From NCBI RefSeq assembly GCF_024343575.1, contig NZ_RJUA01000009.1, positions 1 through 64,000 on the forward strand: 64,000 nt of DNA, given 5' to 3'. Every line of letters starts with the position of its first letter. The stretch's first letter is position 1. Below are positions 16,960 through 25,503 of the stretch, piece after piece. This DNA comes from Lacihabitans sp. LS3-19. Lineage in GTDB: Bacteria; Bacteroidota; Bacteroidia; Cytophagales; Spirosomataceae. The position numbers and the translations under genes are program-made. The notes beneath the pieces were generated by a model. That model did not search any database, was not told where the DNA came from, and worked only from the letters and a program-made list of their open reading frames with translations.

Positions 16960-18265
16960 AAATATCCAATACGGACTTCTGATTGCCGTTTCGGCTTTTG
17001 CATATGCGTTTTTAGGATATTTCCTTAAAAGAGAAGAATTTGGTTTGCTATTTTCTGTTTATCTATTTGTATTTGCTGGATTTCTGGTTTTATATAGATC
17101 TGATTTTCAATTCAAATTTCAAATTGGACTTTTCTTTCGCGTAATTTTACTACTAACCATTCCAAATTTGTCTCAAGACTATATTCGGTTTATTTGGGAC
17201 GGAAGGCTCTTGCTCCAAGGCTTAAATCCATTTTTACAAACTCCTATCGAGCTAATAAAATTGCCTCAGTTTAGTTTATATCAAAGTAAGTATTTGATTG
17301 AACAAATGGGCTCTTTAAGTGCCAATAACCACAGCAATTATCCTCCTTTTAACCAAGTTTTATTTTTATTATCTTCCTTTCTTAGTCCAAAATCTATTCT
17401 AGGTAATATTATTGTTTTAAGACTAATAATATTTTTGGCTGATATTGGGATTTACTATTTCGGTCGAAAGGTTTTAGAAAAATTGAATTTGCCAAAAAAC
17501 AATATTCATTTTTATTTTTTGAATCCTCTCATTATAGTTGAGCTCACAGGCAACTTGCATTTTGAAGGCGTTATGATGTTTTTCTTTTGTGTAGGTTTAT
17601 ATTATTATTTAAAAGGTCGATTAATTATTGCTGGAGTTTTTATTGGGTCGGCAATTTTAATTAAACTTATACCTTTAATGTTTTTGCCTTTTTTCTTCAA
17701 AAGGGAAAAATTTAAAGAAACCGCTATTTTGTATGCTGTAATTGCAGTTACTATAATTTTAGCCTTTTTACCTTTTATAGATAAAGGATTTCTTGATAAT
17801 TACTCTCAAACCGTAGGTCTTTGGTTTACAAAATTTGAGTTTAATGCAAGTATTTATTATTTCTTCCGAAAAATAGGGTATTGGGTTTTAGGTTATAACG
17901 CTATAGGTGTTTTAGGGAAAATATCTCCCATTATCATTGTTTTAGTAGCCTTGTATCGAGCGTTAAGAAAACCTGAATTGTTAAAAAATGCCTTTTTTTT
18001 ATTGATGTTATATTTCTTTTTGGCTACAACAGTTCATCCTTGGTATTTAACATCCTTGATTTTTTTAGGTGTTTTTGTAAACAGATATTCAATTTGGGTT
18101 TGGTCGTTAACGGTTATTTTAAGTTATGCTGCGTATAGGTTTTTAGAAGTTGAAGAAAGTCCATTATTTCTATTTTTAGAATATAGTCCAGTTATTTTTC
18201 TTTTCTATTCAGAAGAGTTTAGAAATAAGAATTTTGCAAAATATAAGTCGAGTGTGTTAAAATAA
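16952..18265 (+). CDS. GT-C-type integral membrane glycosyltransferase (mannosyltransferase-like)
   Basis: This is a 437-residue protein with about 11 hydrophobic helices and a first periplasmic loop LSQDYIRFIWDGRLLLQGLNP. The acidic D-Y-x-R-F-I-W-D-G motif and the following GLNPF are typical of GT-C enzymes of the polyprenyl-phosphate-dependent group (GT87/DUF2029 and relatives). Such enzymes use a lipid-phosphate sugar at the outer leaflet, which fits production of that donor by the DPM1-like gene two genes upstream. The acceptor is unknown. A short hairpin with T-run at about 18280-18308 may end the operon, but it is weak. Confidence 0.75.
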   Translation: MNKNIQYGLLIAVSAFAYAFLGYFLKREEFGLLFSVYLFVFAGFLVLYRSDFQFKFQIGLFFRVILLLTIPNLSQDYIRFIWDGRLLLQGLNPFLQTPIELIKLPQFSLYQSKYLIEQMGSLSANNHSNYPPFNQVLFLLSSFLSPKSILGNIIVLRLIIFLADIGIYYFGRKVLEKLNLPKNNIHFYFLNPLIIVELTGNLHFEGVMMFFFCVGLYYYLKGRLIIAGVFIGSAILIKLIPLMFLPFFFKREKFKETAILYAVIAVTIILAFLPFIDKGFLDNYSQTVGLWFTKFEFNASIYYFFRKIGYWVLGYNAIGVLGKISPIIIVLVALYRALRKPELLKNAFFLLMLYFFLATTVHPWYLTSLIFLGVFVNRYSIWVWSLTVILSYAAYRFLEVEESPLFLFLEYSPVIFLFYSEEFRNKNFAKYKSSVLK

Positions 18266-18335
18266 TAATTAAGAAGATACTTCATTCCATTTGAAGAATA
18301 GTTTTTTTAGAATAGGTATGTTTTCCTACTATCCG

Positions 18336-18343
18336 TATATTTG
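18336..18343 (+). promoter_or_regulatory. Possible -7 promoter box (TATATTTG) before the acyltransferase
   Basis: TATATTTG matches TAnnTTTG exactly, but no TTG lies about 20 bases upstream. It would give a leader of roughly 65 bases before the ATG at 18414 and would make the acyltransferase gene independent of the glycosyltransferase operon. Confidence 0.4.
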
Positions 18344-18413
18344 CAAAGGTTTTTTATGAAAGCTTAATGTTATTAATAAAAAACATAATAAATATGGTAA
18401 TACTTAAAATTGG

Positions 18414-19484
18414 ATGAGTCTTAAAAAAGAAAAATTCCCTAGCATCAATGGTTTAAGGGCAATCAGTATAATTTTAGTAATTCTGCATCATTTATCTTTA
18501 AAAGAACAGATCTTCCTACCAATTCTCAAAAAATATCAATGGACAAAACCTGTAATTGATATCTTACAGGATGGTCAATTTGGCGTAAATGTTTTCTTCG
18601 TTATCTCGGGTTTTTTGATTACTTCTATCATGCTCAATGAAGAAGCTAATACTGGAACAGTATCTTTTAAGAATTTCTTTGCTAGAAGGGTGTTAAGGAT
18701 ATTTCCGGCGTATTATTTTCTTCTATTAGTGTATTTTGTTTTGCAAAACCTTGGTTACATTCATTTGACTTTACTTTCATGGATTACTGCTTTAACTTAT
18801 ACTAAAAACTTCATTTGGGTGAGTTTTGATTGGTACACTGCTCATAGTTGGTCTTTAAGCGTAGAAGAGCACTTTTATTTATTTTGGCCTTTGGTATTTG
18901 TTTATGGAAAATCATTTAGGAAAGAGTTCGCAATATTTCTAATTATCATAGTCCCATTTCTCAGAGTAATTGACCATTTTTACCAATTAGACTGGATAGA
19001 TGAGCAAAATATTTTTACACGAATTGACTCTATTTCTACGGGTGTAGTATTTGCTTTATATAGAACACAAATACTCGATTTTATTAAATATAAATGGAGC
19101 TTAACACTTTATATCTCTAGTTTTATTTTGCTTACAATTAGACTATTTCCTTCGTGGGCAAGTAAGTTTCATTTAGAGGCAATATTTATACCTTTAGGTG
19201 TTAGTTACGGTACAATAGCTAACTTTGCTATCGCTTTTTTTATGATGTATGTTGTTTTCGGACCTCAAAAAATCTTGTTTAAGGTCCTAAATACTAAAGT
19301 ATTAAACTATATAGGTTTGTTATCTTATAGTCTTTATCTGTGGCAACAAATTTTTATTTCAGGTTCTGATTTTTGGATTGGTAAATATCCCCAAAATATC
19401 GTCTTTTTAAGCTTAATTGCTTTATTCTCTTATTATATTATTGAAAAACCTTTTTTAAGATTCAAATCAAAGATTTTCTTCTAA
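18414..19484 (+). CDS. Acyltransferase 3 family (OafA/YrhL-type) membrane O-acyltransferase
   Basis: This is a 356-residue protein with about ten membrane helices. The family signature is clear: NGLRAISIILVILHHLS with the conserved Arg and His in the first helix, then FGVNVFFVISGFLITSIML and SWSLSVEEHFYLFWP. The group transfers acetyl or other acyl groups to exported sugars or lipids. It has no fused C-terminal SGNH domain, as some OafA proteins do; instead a separate SGNH protein gene follows 144 bp later. Likely role: O-acylation of the glycoconjugate made by the upstream transferases. Confidence 0.88.
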   Translation: MSLKKEKFPSINGLRAISIILVILHHLSLKEQIFLPILKKYQWTKPVIDILQDGQFGVNVFFVISGFLITSIMLNEEANTGTVSFKNFFARRVLRIFPAYYFLLLVYFVLQNLGYIHLTLLSWITALTYTKNFIWVSFDWYTAHSWSLSVEEHFYLFWPLVFVYGKSFRKEFAIFLIIIVPFLRVIDHFYQLDWIDEQNIFTRIDSISTGVVFALYRTQILDFIKYKWSLTLYISSFILLTIRLFPSWASKFHLEAIFIPLGVSYGTIANFAIAFFMMYVVFGPQKILFKVLNTKVLNYIGLLSYSLYLWQQIFISGSDFWIGKYPQNIVFLSLIALFSYYIIEKPFLRFKSKIFF

Positions 19485-19628
19485 AAATTATAATAGTTCT
19501 ATAATTTATTTTACGGTTAGGGTTTTATGAAAGCAATTTTGTTACTTTGTTGTTCAAATAGCTGAAAGAAAATTACAACATAAAACAGATTTTTATACTC
19601 TAAATCACATTATAAACCCATAACCAAA

Positions 19629-21038
19629 ATGTTCCGAAAATTTTTAAAAGCAAAAACTCTTTTCGCTTTTAGTATTCTGTTTTATTTTCTGTGTTTTTTT
19701 TACGATTTTATTTTCGGAGGAAATGATGGAATTATTAAAGACCTTTATTTTCATCGTTTTTTTATCAGAATTCTACTACTTCAATCGATTTGTTTAGGCT
19801 TACTTTATTCTTCAAAAAGCAAAACACCTATAGTTAAGACCATTAGTTTAAATCTAATTTTTGCCTTCTTTTTTCTTCTTTTTTTAGAAATATGCTCACT
19901 CGTTTATTTTCGTATAAAAAACGAATACGGCAAAGGTGCGTCTTATATTTTATTTTATGATAATCCAAAGTACAAGCCAGTGCCTACCGATAAAACCAGA
20001 CTTTACGGCGACACTAACGATTTTTTTGGTAGATGGAGGCAAGAAAATAATACTCAAGTTGTAAAAAGATGTAGTGATCAGATGCCAATTACTTATAGTT
20101 CAAATAGCGTAGGTGCAAGGGATGAGGAACGTGATAGTTTGGGTAAAAACAGAATTGTATTTTTGGGAGATTCTTTTACAGAAGGTGTATTGTTAAATGT
20201 AGAGGAAAGACTTTCAAATATTCTAGAGGAAAAATCTGGAATTGCTCATTTGAATTTTGCAATAATGGGTGCAAATCCTATGGCTTATTTTCAAATTTAT
20301 AACAATTTGGTTAAGCCCAAGTTTGAACATGAGGCAGTAATTGTTGGAATTTTTGCTGGAAATGACTTCGATTCTTTTGAAAATTCACTGAATGGAGGAT
20401 TTTTAAATGTTCCAAACTTTAGAGCATATTGGGGAGAAAATGGAACAACAAAGTATACAATAAGTAGCTATCAAAACTCTATAGAGTCTTTTTATGCAAT
20501 AGAACATCCTGAAGTCCTAAGAACCACTCGGGATTCGCTTTATAGTTCTGCTAGTTTTTTCAAAAAAATAAAACTGGAGCTTGAAACCAGTTCTAATTTA
20601 ATAAGCCTTATATATGATTTGTCGAGGAAGTTGGCCATCAAAAACCAGTCATCAATCTTTGGAAGTATGTACGTAGAACCACTTTTTGGTACGCCTTTAG
20701 CCAACGATTTTCTTAAAAGCATGGATAGCATAGTTGAAACTTCAAAAGGGAAAGAAATTGTTTTTGTTTTAATGCCTGACCTAAGGGATATAAAGAAATT
20801 CAATGTTACTAAAACAAATAAATTTACTCCTTTTATAGAGCAAAGGTATGGGGTTCAAGGTGTTAACGTCATTGATTTATTACCTTCCTTTGTGAATTAT
20901 AAAGGGAGGGTAGAAGATTTGTTTATTTCTTGCGACGGACACTGGAACGAAAAAGGAAACAAATTAGCTGCAGAAGCTATTTTTTCCAACCCCAAATATC
21001 AAAAGGTGTTATTAAAGCTTAAGAATAATCAATTTTGA
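19629..21038 (+). CDS. Membrane-anchored SGNH/GDSL hydrolase with three N-terminal helices
   Basis: This 469-residue protein has three N-terminal hydrophobic segments (about 12-32, 40-60 and 70-95), then an SGNH domain: block I FLGDSFTEG with the nucleophile Ser, block III GIFAGNDFDS, and block V CDGHWNEKGN with the catalytic Asp and His. The catalytic domain should face the periplasm. Position after an OafA-type acyltransferase suggests O-acyl transfer or removal on a surface glycan. Its 3' end overlaps the convergent second SGNH gene by 10 bp. The two proteins share the same unusual architecture. Confidence 0.82.
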   Translation: MFRKFLKAKTLFAFSILFYFLCFFYDFIFGGNDGIIKDLYFHRFFIRILLLQSICLGLLYSSKSKTPIVKTISLNLIFAFFFLLFLEICSLVYFRIKNEYGKGASYILFYDNPKYKPVPTDKTRLYGDTNDFFGRWRQENNTQVVKRCSDQMPITYSSNSVGARDEERDSLGKNRIVFLGDSFTEGVLLNVEERLSNILEEKSGIAHLNFAIMGANPMAYFQIYNNLVKPKFEHEAVIVGIFAGNDFDSFENSLNGGFLNVPNFRAYWGENGTTKYTISSYQNSIESFYAIEHPEVLRTTRDSLYSSASFFKKIKLELETSSNLISLIYDLSRKLAIKNQSSIFGSMYVEPLFGTPLANDFLKSMDSIVETSKGKEIVFVLMPDLRDIKKFNVTKTNKFTPFIEQRYGVQGVNVIDLLPSFVNYKGRVEDLFISCDGHWNEKGNKLAAEAIFSNPKYQKVLLKLKNNQF

Positions 21039-22237
21039 TTTTTAACCTCGTTCCAACTCTTCAAAAGCTCATCCGCTACCACTTGATGACCTTTTTGGTT
21101 TAGATGATCATCAAGATAAAAATAATGATCTGTGTTTAGTTTTGGTCCAAGGTTTACAAAATATATGTTGTCAATTTTATTTTTTTCAGCATAGGCTTTA
21201 AATTCGTCCACTATAGCTGTTTCTGTATAAAAACTTCCTGTGAAAGTGAAAATTATCGGTCCTTGGTATTTTTCTCTCATTTGAGAACATATTTTGTAAA
21301 AATCCTCTAGAAATTCTGGATATTTTTCATATTCTCCAACCAAAACTTTTTCACTTTTATTAGGGTCTTGTCTTGGATTAGGTGTTAATAAAGTTATTAT
21401 TCCATCTTTCAAATATTTAAAAAGATAGTATTTTTTTATTTTTTCATTGTTTTTTACTTGAAAATCAAAGTCAGCCTGAGTTTTAGATCCCAAACGTTTA
21501 TTTTTTATCCAAAAACTATTTTCTTCTAAATCTGTATCGTGGTACTGTATTACCATTAATTTTAAAGAATCAACATCAGTTTTTCCTAAATTAAATGACT
21601 CTCTGGCAGTTCCATAGGATGATATTCCTGTGTTGAGGCATTTAAAACCTGACTTTTGTTCAAATACTGAGGCAAAAGTTTTATCTTGGTCTATTCCCCA
21701 ACCCATGGTGAAAGAGTCTCCCAAAAATATTACTTCTGGATGATGTAGGTCTTCTTCAGTGTCTCTAAATCCTTTTGAGTTTACATTGTAGGTGTTATTA
21801 AATTCAAAGCTTCCAAATGAGGATTTTCCTGGTTTTAAAGTATAAAATAACACAGAATCAAACCTTGCACAACTGGAATCAAACTGAATCAATGGCCTGT
21901 TGGCTAAAGCTACTTTTTTGAAATGAGTAAAAGTTTTGGTCAATTTTACGCTCTCAGGAAGTGTTTTAGGTCCATAATTTAACACAAAAATATAAGTGAT
22001 TTCTATGATAAGTAAAACTAGTATGAATATCCACCATTTGAGATTTAAAGTTTTGCCTAAAAAGTAAGCGAAAAGCATAAAAGCAACGCTAATTCCCCAT
22101 GTTCCAACATAATTTGCTAAAAAATCACTTATGCCAGGTCTGTTTTGAACATTTAATAGATCAGTTCGAAATACAAGAATGGCAAATAATAATACCGAAA
22201 ATAAAATCCCTATTAAGTTTTTCTGAGTTTTGGTCAT
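21029..22237 (-). CDS. Second three-helix SGNH/GDSL hydrolase, coupled to the MFS gene
   Basis: This 402-residue protein repeats the architecture of its neighbour at 19629: three hydrophobic segments in the first 85 residues, then an SGNH domain with FLGDSFTMGWG (Ser), a SSYG block II-like segment, and YLDDHLNQKGH (Asp and His). Sequence outside the motifs is well diverged, so the duplication, if any, is old. Its ATG overlaps the stop of the maltodextrin-type MFS transporter gene by 4 bp, so it is translated from the GH13-MFS transcript rather than with the glycosyltransferases. Function is unknown; esterase or O-acyltransferase activity in the periplasm is likely. Confidence 0.8.
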   Translation of the reverse strand: MTKTQKNLIGILFSVLLFAILVFRTDLLNVQNRPGISDFLANYVGTWGISVAFMLFAYFLGKTLNLKWWIFILVLLIIEITYIFVLNYGPKTLPESVKLTKTFTHFKKVALANRPLIQFDSSCARFDSVLFYTLKPGKSSFGSFEFNNTYNVNSKGFRDTEEDLHHPEVIFLGDSFTMGWGIDQDKTFASVFEQKSGFKCLNTGISSYGTARESFNLGKTDVDSLKLMVIQYHDTDLEENSFWIKNKRLGSKTQADFDFQVKNNEKIKKYYLFKYLKDGIITLLTPNPRQDPNKSEKVLVGEYEKYPEFLEDFYKICSQMREKYQGPIIFTFTGSFYTETAIVDEFKAYAEKNKIDNIYFVNLGPKLNTDHYFYLDDHLNQKGHQVVADELLKSWNEVKNQN

Positions 22238-23601
22238 ATAGCTACTACTTCATCTTTATCTTCCACAAAATTAACACTAATGGCAGCAATTAAGAAGCAA
22301 ACGCCACCTAATATTAAAGCATAAATAGCTTTGTCATTGAAAAAATACTTTACAAATATTCCGCCTAATATAGCATTCAAAATTTGGGGAATCGTAATGA
22401 AAAGGTTAAATATACCCATATAAACACCGATTTTTTTTGCTGGAAGTGCTCCACCTAAAATAGCATAAGGCATCGCTAAAATACTTCCCCAAGCTATTCC
22501 TACACCGATCATAGAAAACAAAAGGAAGTTTTCGTTTGGTGCAAAATAGATGGAAATTAACCCTAAAGCTCCACAAATCAAGGAGAAAGCATGCGTTCTT
22601 TTTCTTCCAATTTTTTTGGCAATGCTTGGTAAAATAAAAGCATATATGGCACTAACACCGTTATAGACCCCGAAAATAATTCCTACCCAATCGCCCGCTT
22701 TGTTGAACATCGCAGATGAATGGTCTTCTGTTGGCAGACCGTAAATGTGCTGAGCTACTGCTGAGGTAGTATAAACCCACATACTAAAAAGTCCAAACCA
22801 TGAAAAAAACTGAACTACTCCAAGCTGTTTCATAGTTTTTGGCATTGCCAAAATATCTGCCAGTATATTTGTTGATTCTTCATGAACTTCCTCCTCATCG
22901 TCCTCAAAACTTTTCAATTCCTGAGGTGTATATTCAGGAGTGGTGCTGATGGTCCAGATAATGGTTGCAAGCAAAAAAAGTGCTCCGATTACAAAGGACC
23001 AAATCACATTCGAAGGAACCGTGCCTTCAGGAGTTATTTCATTGAAGCCAAACCAATTGGTCAATACATAAGGTAGCCAAGAACCAACAACAGCACCTAT
23101 TCCTATTAAAGCTGTTTGGATTGCATAACCTTTTGTTCTTTGTGAAGAATTCAATTTATCAGCCACCAAAGCTCTAAAAGGCTCCATAGCAACATTAAAG
23201 GAGGCATCCATTATCATTAAGAAACCTGCCCCAACCCAAAGTGCCGGCAAATATTTAGTAAAACTTCCAGCATTTGGCATCAATAGCAAACCAATAGCTG
23301 CCAATATAGCTCCTACTAGGAAAAATGGCCTTCTCCTTCCAAGGCTTGTCCATGTATTGTCACTCATCTTTCCAATAATTGGCTGAACAATCATTCCAGT
23401 CAAAGGAGCCACAACCCAAAACCATGAAAGTTGATGAACATCCGCACCAAAATTCAATAAAATCCGGCTAGCGTTTCCATTTTGAAGGGCAAAACCCATT
23501 TGTATTCCAAGAAAACCCAAGCTCATATTCCAGATAGCGGATGTAGAAAGGTTAGGTTTTTTTGTGTTTGATTTGTTTGAAATTGATCCAGATGATGCCA
23601 T
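22234..23601 (-). CDS. MFS sugar transporter (SLC45/maltose-type)
   Basis: This is a 455-residue, 12-helix major-facilitator protein. The N-terminal FLGIQMGFALQNGNASRIL and the loop SDNTWTSLGRRRPFFLVG (the RRRP loop between helices 2 and 3) are typical of the GPH/SLC45 sugar porter branch found in Bacteroidota maltose loci. Its gene lies 5 bp after the GH13 amylase gene and is followed, with a 4-bp overlap, by an SGNH gene. Likely role: uptake of maltose or short maltodextrins across the inner membrane for phosphorolysis by the GH65 enzyme. No SusC/SusD pair is encoded in the window. Confidence 0.85.
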   Translation of the reverse strand: MASSGSISNKSNTKKPNLSTSAIWNMSLGFLGIQMGFALQNGNASRILLNFGADVHQLSWFWVVAPLTGMIVQPIIGKMSDNTWTSLGRRRPFFLVGAILAAIGLLLMPNAGSFTKYLPALWVGAGFLMIMDASFNVAMEPFRALVADKLNSSQRTKGYAIQTALIGIGAVVGSWLPYVLTNWFGFNEITPEGTVPSNVIWSFVIGALFLLATIIWTISTTPEYTPQELKSFEDDEEEVHEESTNILADILAMPKTMKQLGVVQFFSWFGLFSMWVYTTSAVAQHIYGLPTEDHSSAMFNKAGDWVGIIFGVYNGVSAIYAFILPSIAKKIGRKRTHAFSLICGALGLISIYFAPNENFLLFSMIGVGIAWGSILAMPYAILGGALPAKKIGVYMGIFNLFITIPQILNAILGGIFVKYFFNDKAIYALILGGVCFLIAAISVNFVEDKDEVVAI

Positions 23602-23606
23602 TTTAT

Positions 23607-25409
23607 TTAAGGTTTTGTTATTTCGTATATTTTAAAGGTATTAGGTTCTAAATTTAAATGCATAGCATTTTTTGAACTTTCAGGAGAGGTCAAATCTGAG
23701 ATATTGTGCTTAGATTTCTTTTTTCCATCAAAAGCCTCTTTAACCATAACTTTTGAGTCTTTTTCAATACCTAACTCCTTTTCTAAAATATTTTGAGGAA
23801 GTTTAATGTCAAAAGCATGGTTTCTATTTAAATCAAAATTAAAGACGAAAAGCAACACTTGATTATCAGTATGCCTTAAATAGGAGTAAACCTGATGAGG
23901 ATTATATCCTTCTTGTCGTGTATTTAGATACTGCAAATCATGAAATTGCCCTTTGGATATGGCTTTATTTTCTTGAGCAAAATGCAAAGTGTTTTTGTAA
24001 AAGTCACGGAGCTCCTTTTGTTCTTTTGGTAATTTGCTCGTATTAAATTTTCCACCATTTATCCAGTTTTGCAATTCGGTCACTCCCCAATAATCAAAGA
24101 TTGTAGTTCTACCATCATTGCCCTGGAAACCTTCCGCCTGCGTAGGTTTCACACCCAATTCTTGCCCATAATAAACCATAATAGGACCAGTATGTAGTGT
24201 ACTTGAAAGCATCATAGCACCTTTGGCCGACTCTGGAGTTTTTCCAAATTCATTCGACGCAATCCGCTGCTCATCATGGTTTTCTAAAAATCTGAGCATT
24301 CTGTTAGAAAACTCTCCAGATTCTTTTTGCCAAACTTGGGTAATATCTTGAGCATTTCCATGTCCTTCTATTAACCTGCGTAAAGCGTCATAAAGGCCTA
24401 CTTTATCATATAAATAATCAAATTTTCCATTGAATAAGTAATTGTGGTATTCATTTGGGTTATAAATTTCAGCGATGAAAATTACCTCAGGGTTTATTTT
24501 TTTGATTTCAGGAATCACCCAGCCCCAAAACTCCGCAGGTACCATTTCTGCCATGTCACATCTGAAACCATCAATGCCTTTTTTAGTCCAAAAGGCTAAA
24601 ATGTCTCTCATTTTTAGCCAAGTATCAGGCACTGGGTCAAAATGTTTCGATTTTCCGTTTAGATAATCAATGCCGTAATTTAGTTTTATGGTTTCAAACC
24701 AATCGTTTATGCTTGGTTTTGCAGAAAAAACATCATTTCCTGTTGCTTTGGCAGGGTATTCTTCATATTTTTTGTCAAACTTTATGGGAGGATTTACACC
24801 TTCTGGAATCTCGAAATGCTGATTCGGTAAATAGTAGAAATTGTTATTTGCACTAAATCGCAGTGAATTATCATCTGTTTCTCCAAAGTCTTTTATTCCT
24901 TTTGGCTTTACATCAGACTTGTATTCTCTTGATACATGATTAGGTACGAAATCGATGATTACTTTAAGATCCAAATCGTGTGTTCTTTTTACCAAGTCTT
25001 CAAATTCAGACATTCTATTATTTACATCTTCCGCCAAATATGGATTGACGTCATAATAATCTTTGATGGCGTACGGTGAACCAGCAATTCCTTTTACTAT
25101 TTGCGGATGGTCATTAGGGATTCCAAATTTACTAAAGTCCGTCATGGTCGCATGTTCTATGACTCCAGTATACCAAACATGCGAAATGCCTAAATCTTTA
25201 ATAGATTTTAAAGCATTTTTATTAATATCCTTAAATTTAGTGGTACCGTTTTCTTCCAAAGTACCATTAAATTTATTTGTGACATTTTGGTTGGCAAATA
25301 ATCGAGTGAAAATTTGATAAACAGCAATCTTGTCAGAAGTTTTCTTTTGACTTTGTGAAAAACTCATAATAAAAATAAAAACAAATGAAAAAGTAAGAAA
25401 TAATTTCAT
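23607..25409 (-). CDS. GH13 alpha-amylase family enzyme, exported
   Basis: This is a 600-residue protein with a signal peptide (residues 1-20, MKLFLTFSFVFIFIMSFSQS). The GH13 barrel carries region I DFVPNHV (153-159), the nucleophile Asp285 in GFRCDMAEM, the acid/base Glu314 in FIAEIYN, and Asp379 in LENHDEQR, so it is catalytically complete. A long insertion between regions I and II (about 160-260) is typical of periplasmic Bacteroidota amylases. It is the first gene of a minus-strand operon with the MFS porter, divergent from a second GH13 gene. A box TACCTTTG on the minus strand (25437-25430) may be its -7 element. Confidence 0.9.
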   Translation of the reverse strand: MKLFLTFSFVFIFIMSFSQSQKKTSDKIAVYQIFTRLFANQNVTNKFNGTLEENGTTKFKDINKNALKSIKDLGISHVWYTGVIEHATMTDFSKFGIPNDHPQIVKGIAGSPYAIKDYYDVNPYLAEDVNNRMSEFEDLVKRTHDLDLKVIIDFVPNHVSREYKSDVKPKGIKDFGETDDNSLRFSANNNFYYLPNQHFEIPEGVNPPIKFDKKYEEYPAKATGNDVFSAKPSINDWFETIKLNYGIDYLNGKSKHFDPVPDTWLKMRDILAFWTKKGIDGFRCDMAEMVPAEFWGWVIPEIKKINPEVIFIAEIYNPNEYHNYLFNGKFDYLYDKVGLYDALRRLIEGHGNAQDITQVWQKESGEFSNRMLRFLENHDEQRIASNEFGKTPESAKGAMMLSSTLHTGPIMVYYGQELGVKPTQAEGFQGNDGRTTIFDYWGVTELQNWINGGKFNTSKLPKEQKELRDFYKNTLHFAQENKAISKGQFHDLQYLNTRQEGYNPHQVYSYLRHTDNQVLLFVFNFDLNRNHAFDIKLPQNILEKELGIEKDSKVMVKEAFDGKKKSKHNISDLTSPESSKNAMHLNLEPNTFKIYEITKP

Positions 25410-25503
25410 TTCAGGTTAAAGTATAATTTCAAAGGTAAATAGGTTTTTTTTATGAAAAAACACCCATTATGCTTTATTTTGCAAAAAATATACTTTTAAC
25501 CTC

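Noticed and set aside
25470-25503. TTATTTTGC before the SusA-like gene as a promoter
   Set aside because: It is one base short of TAnnTTTG and has no TTG at the right spacing; the same near-match occurs by chance in several AT-rich gaps.
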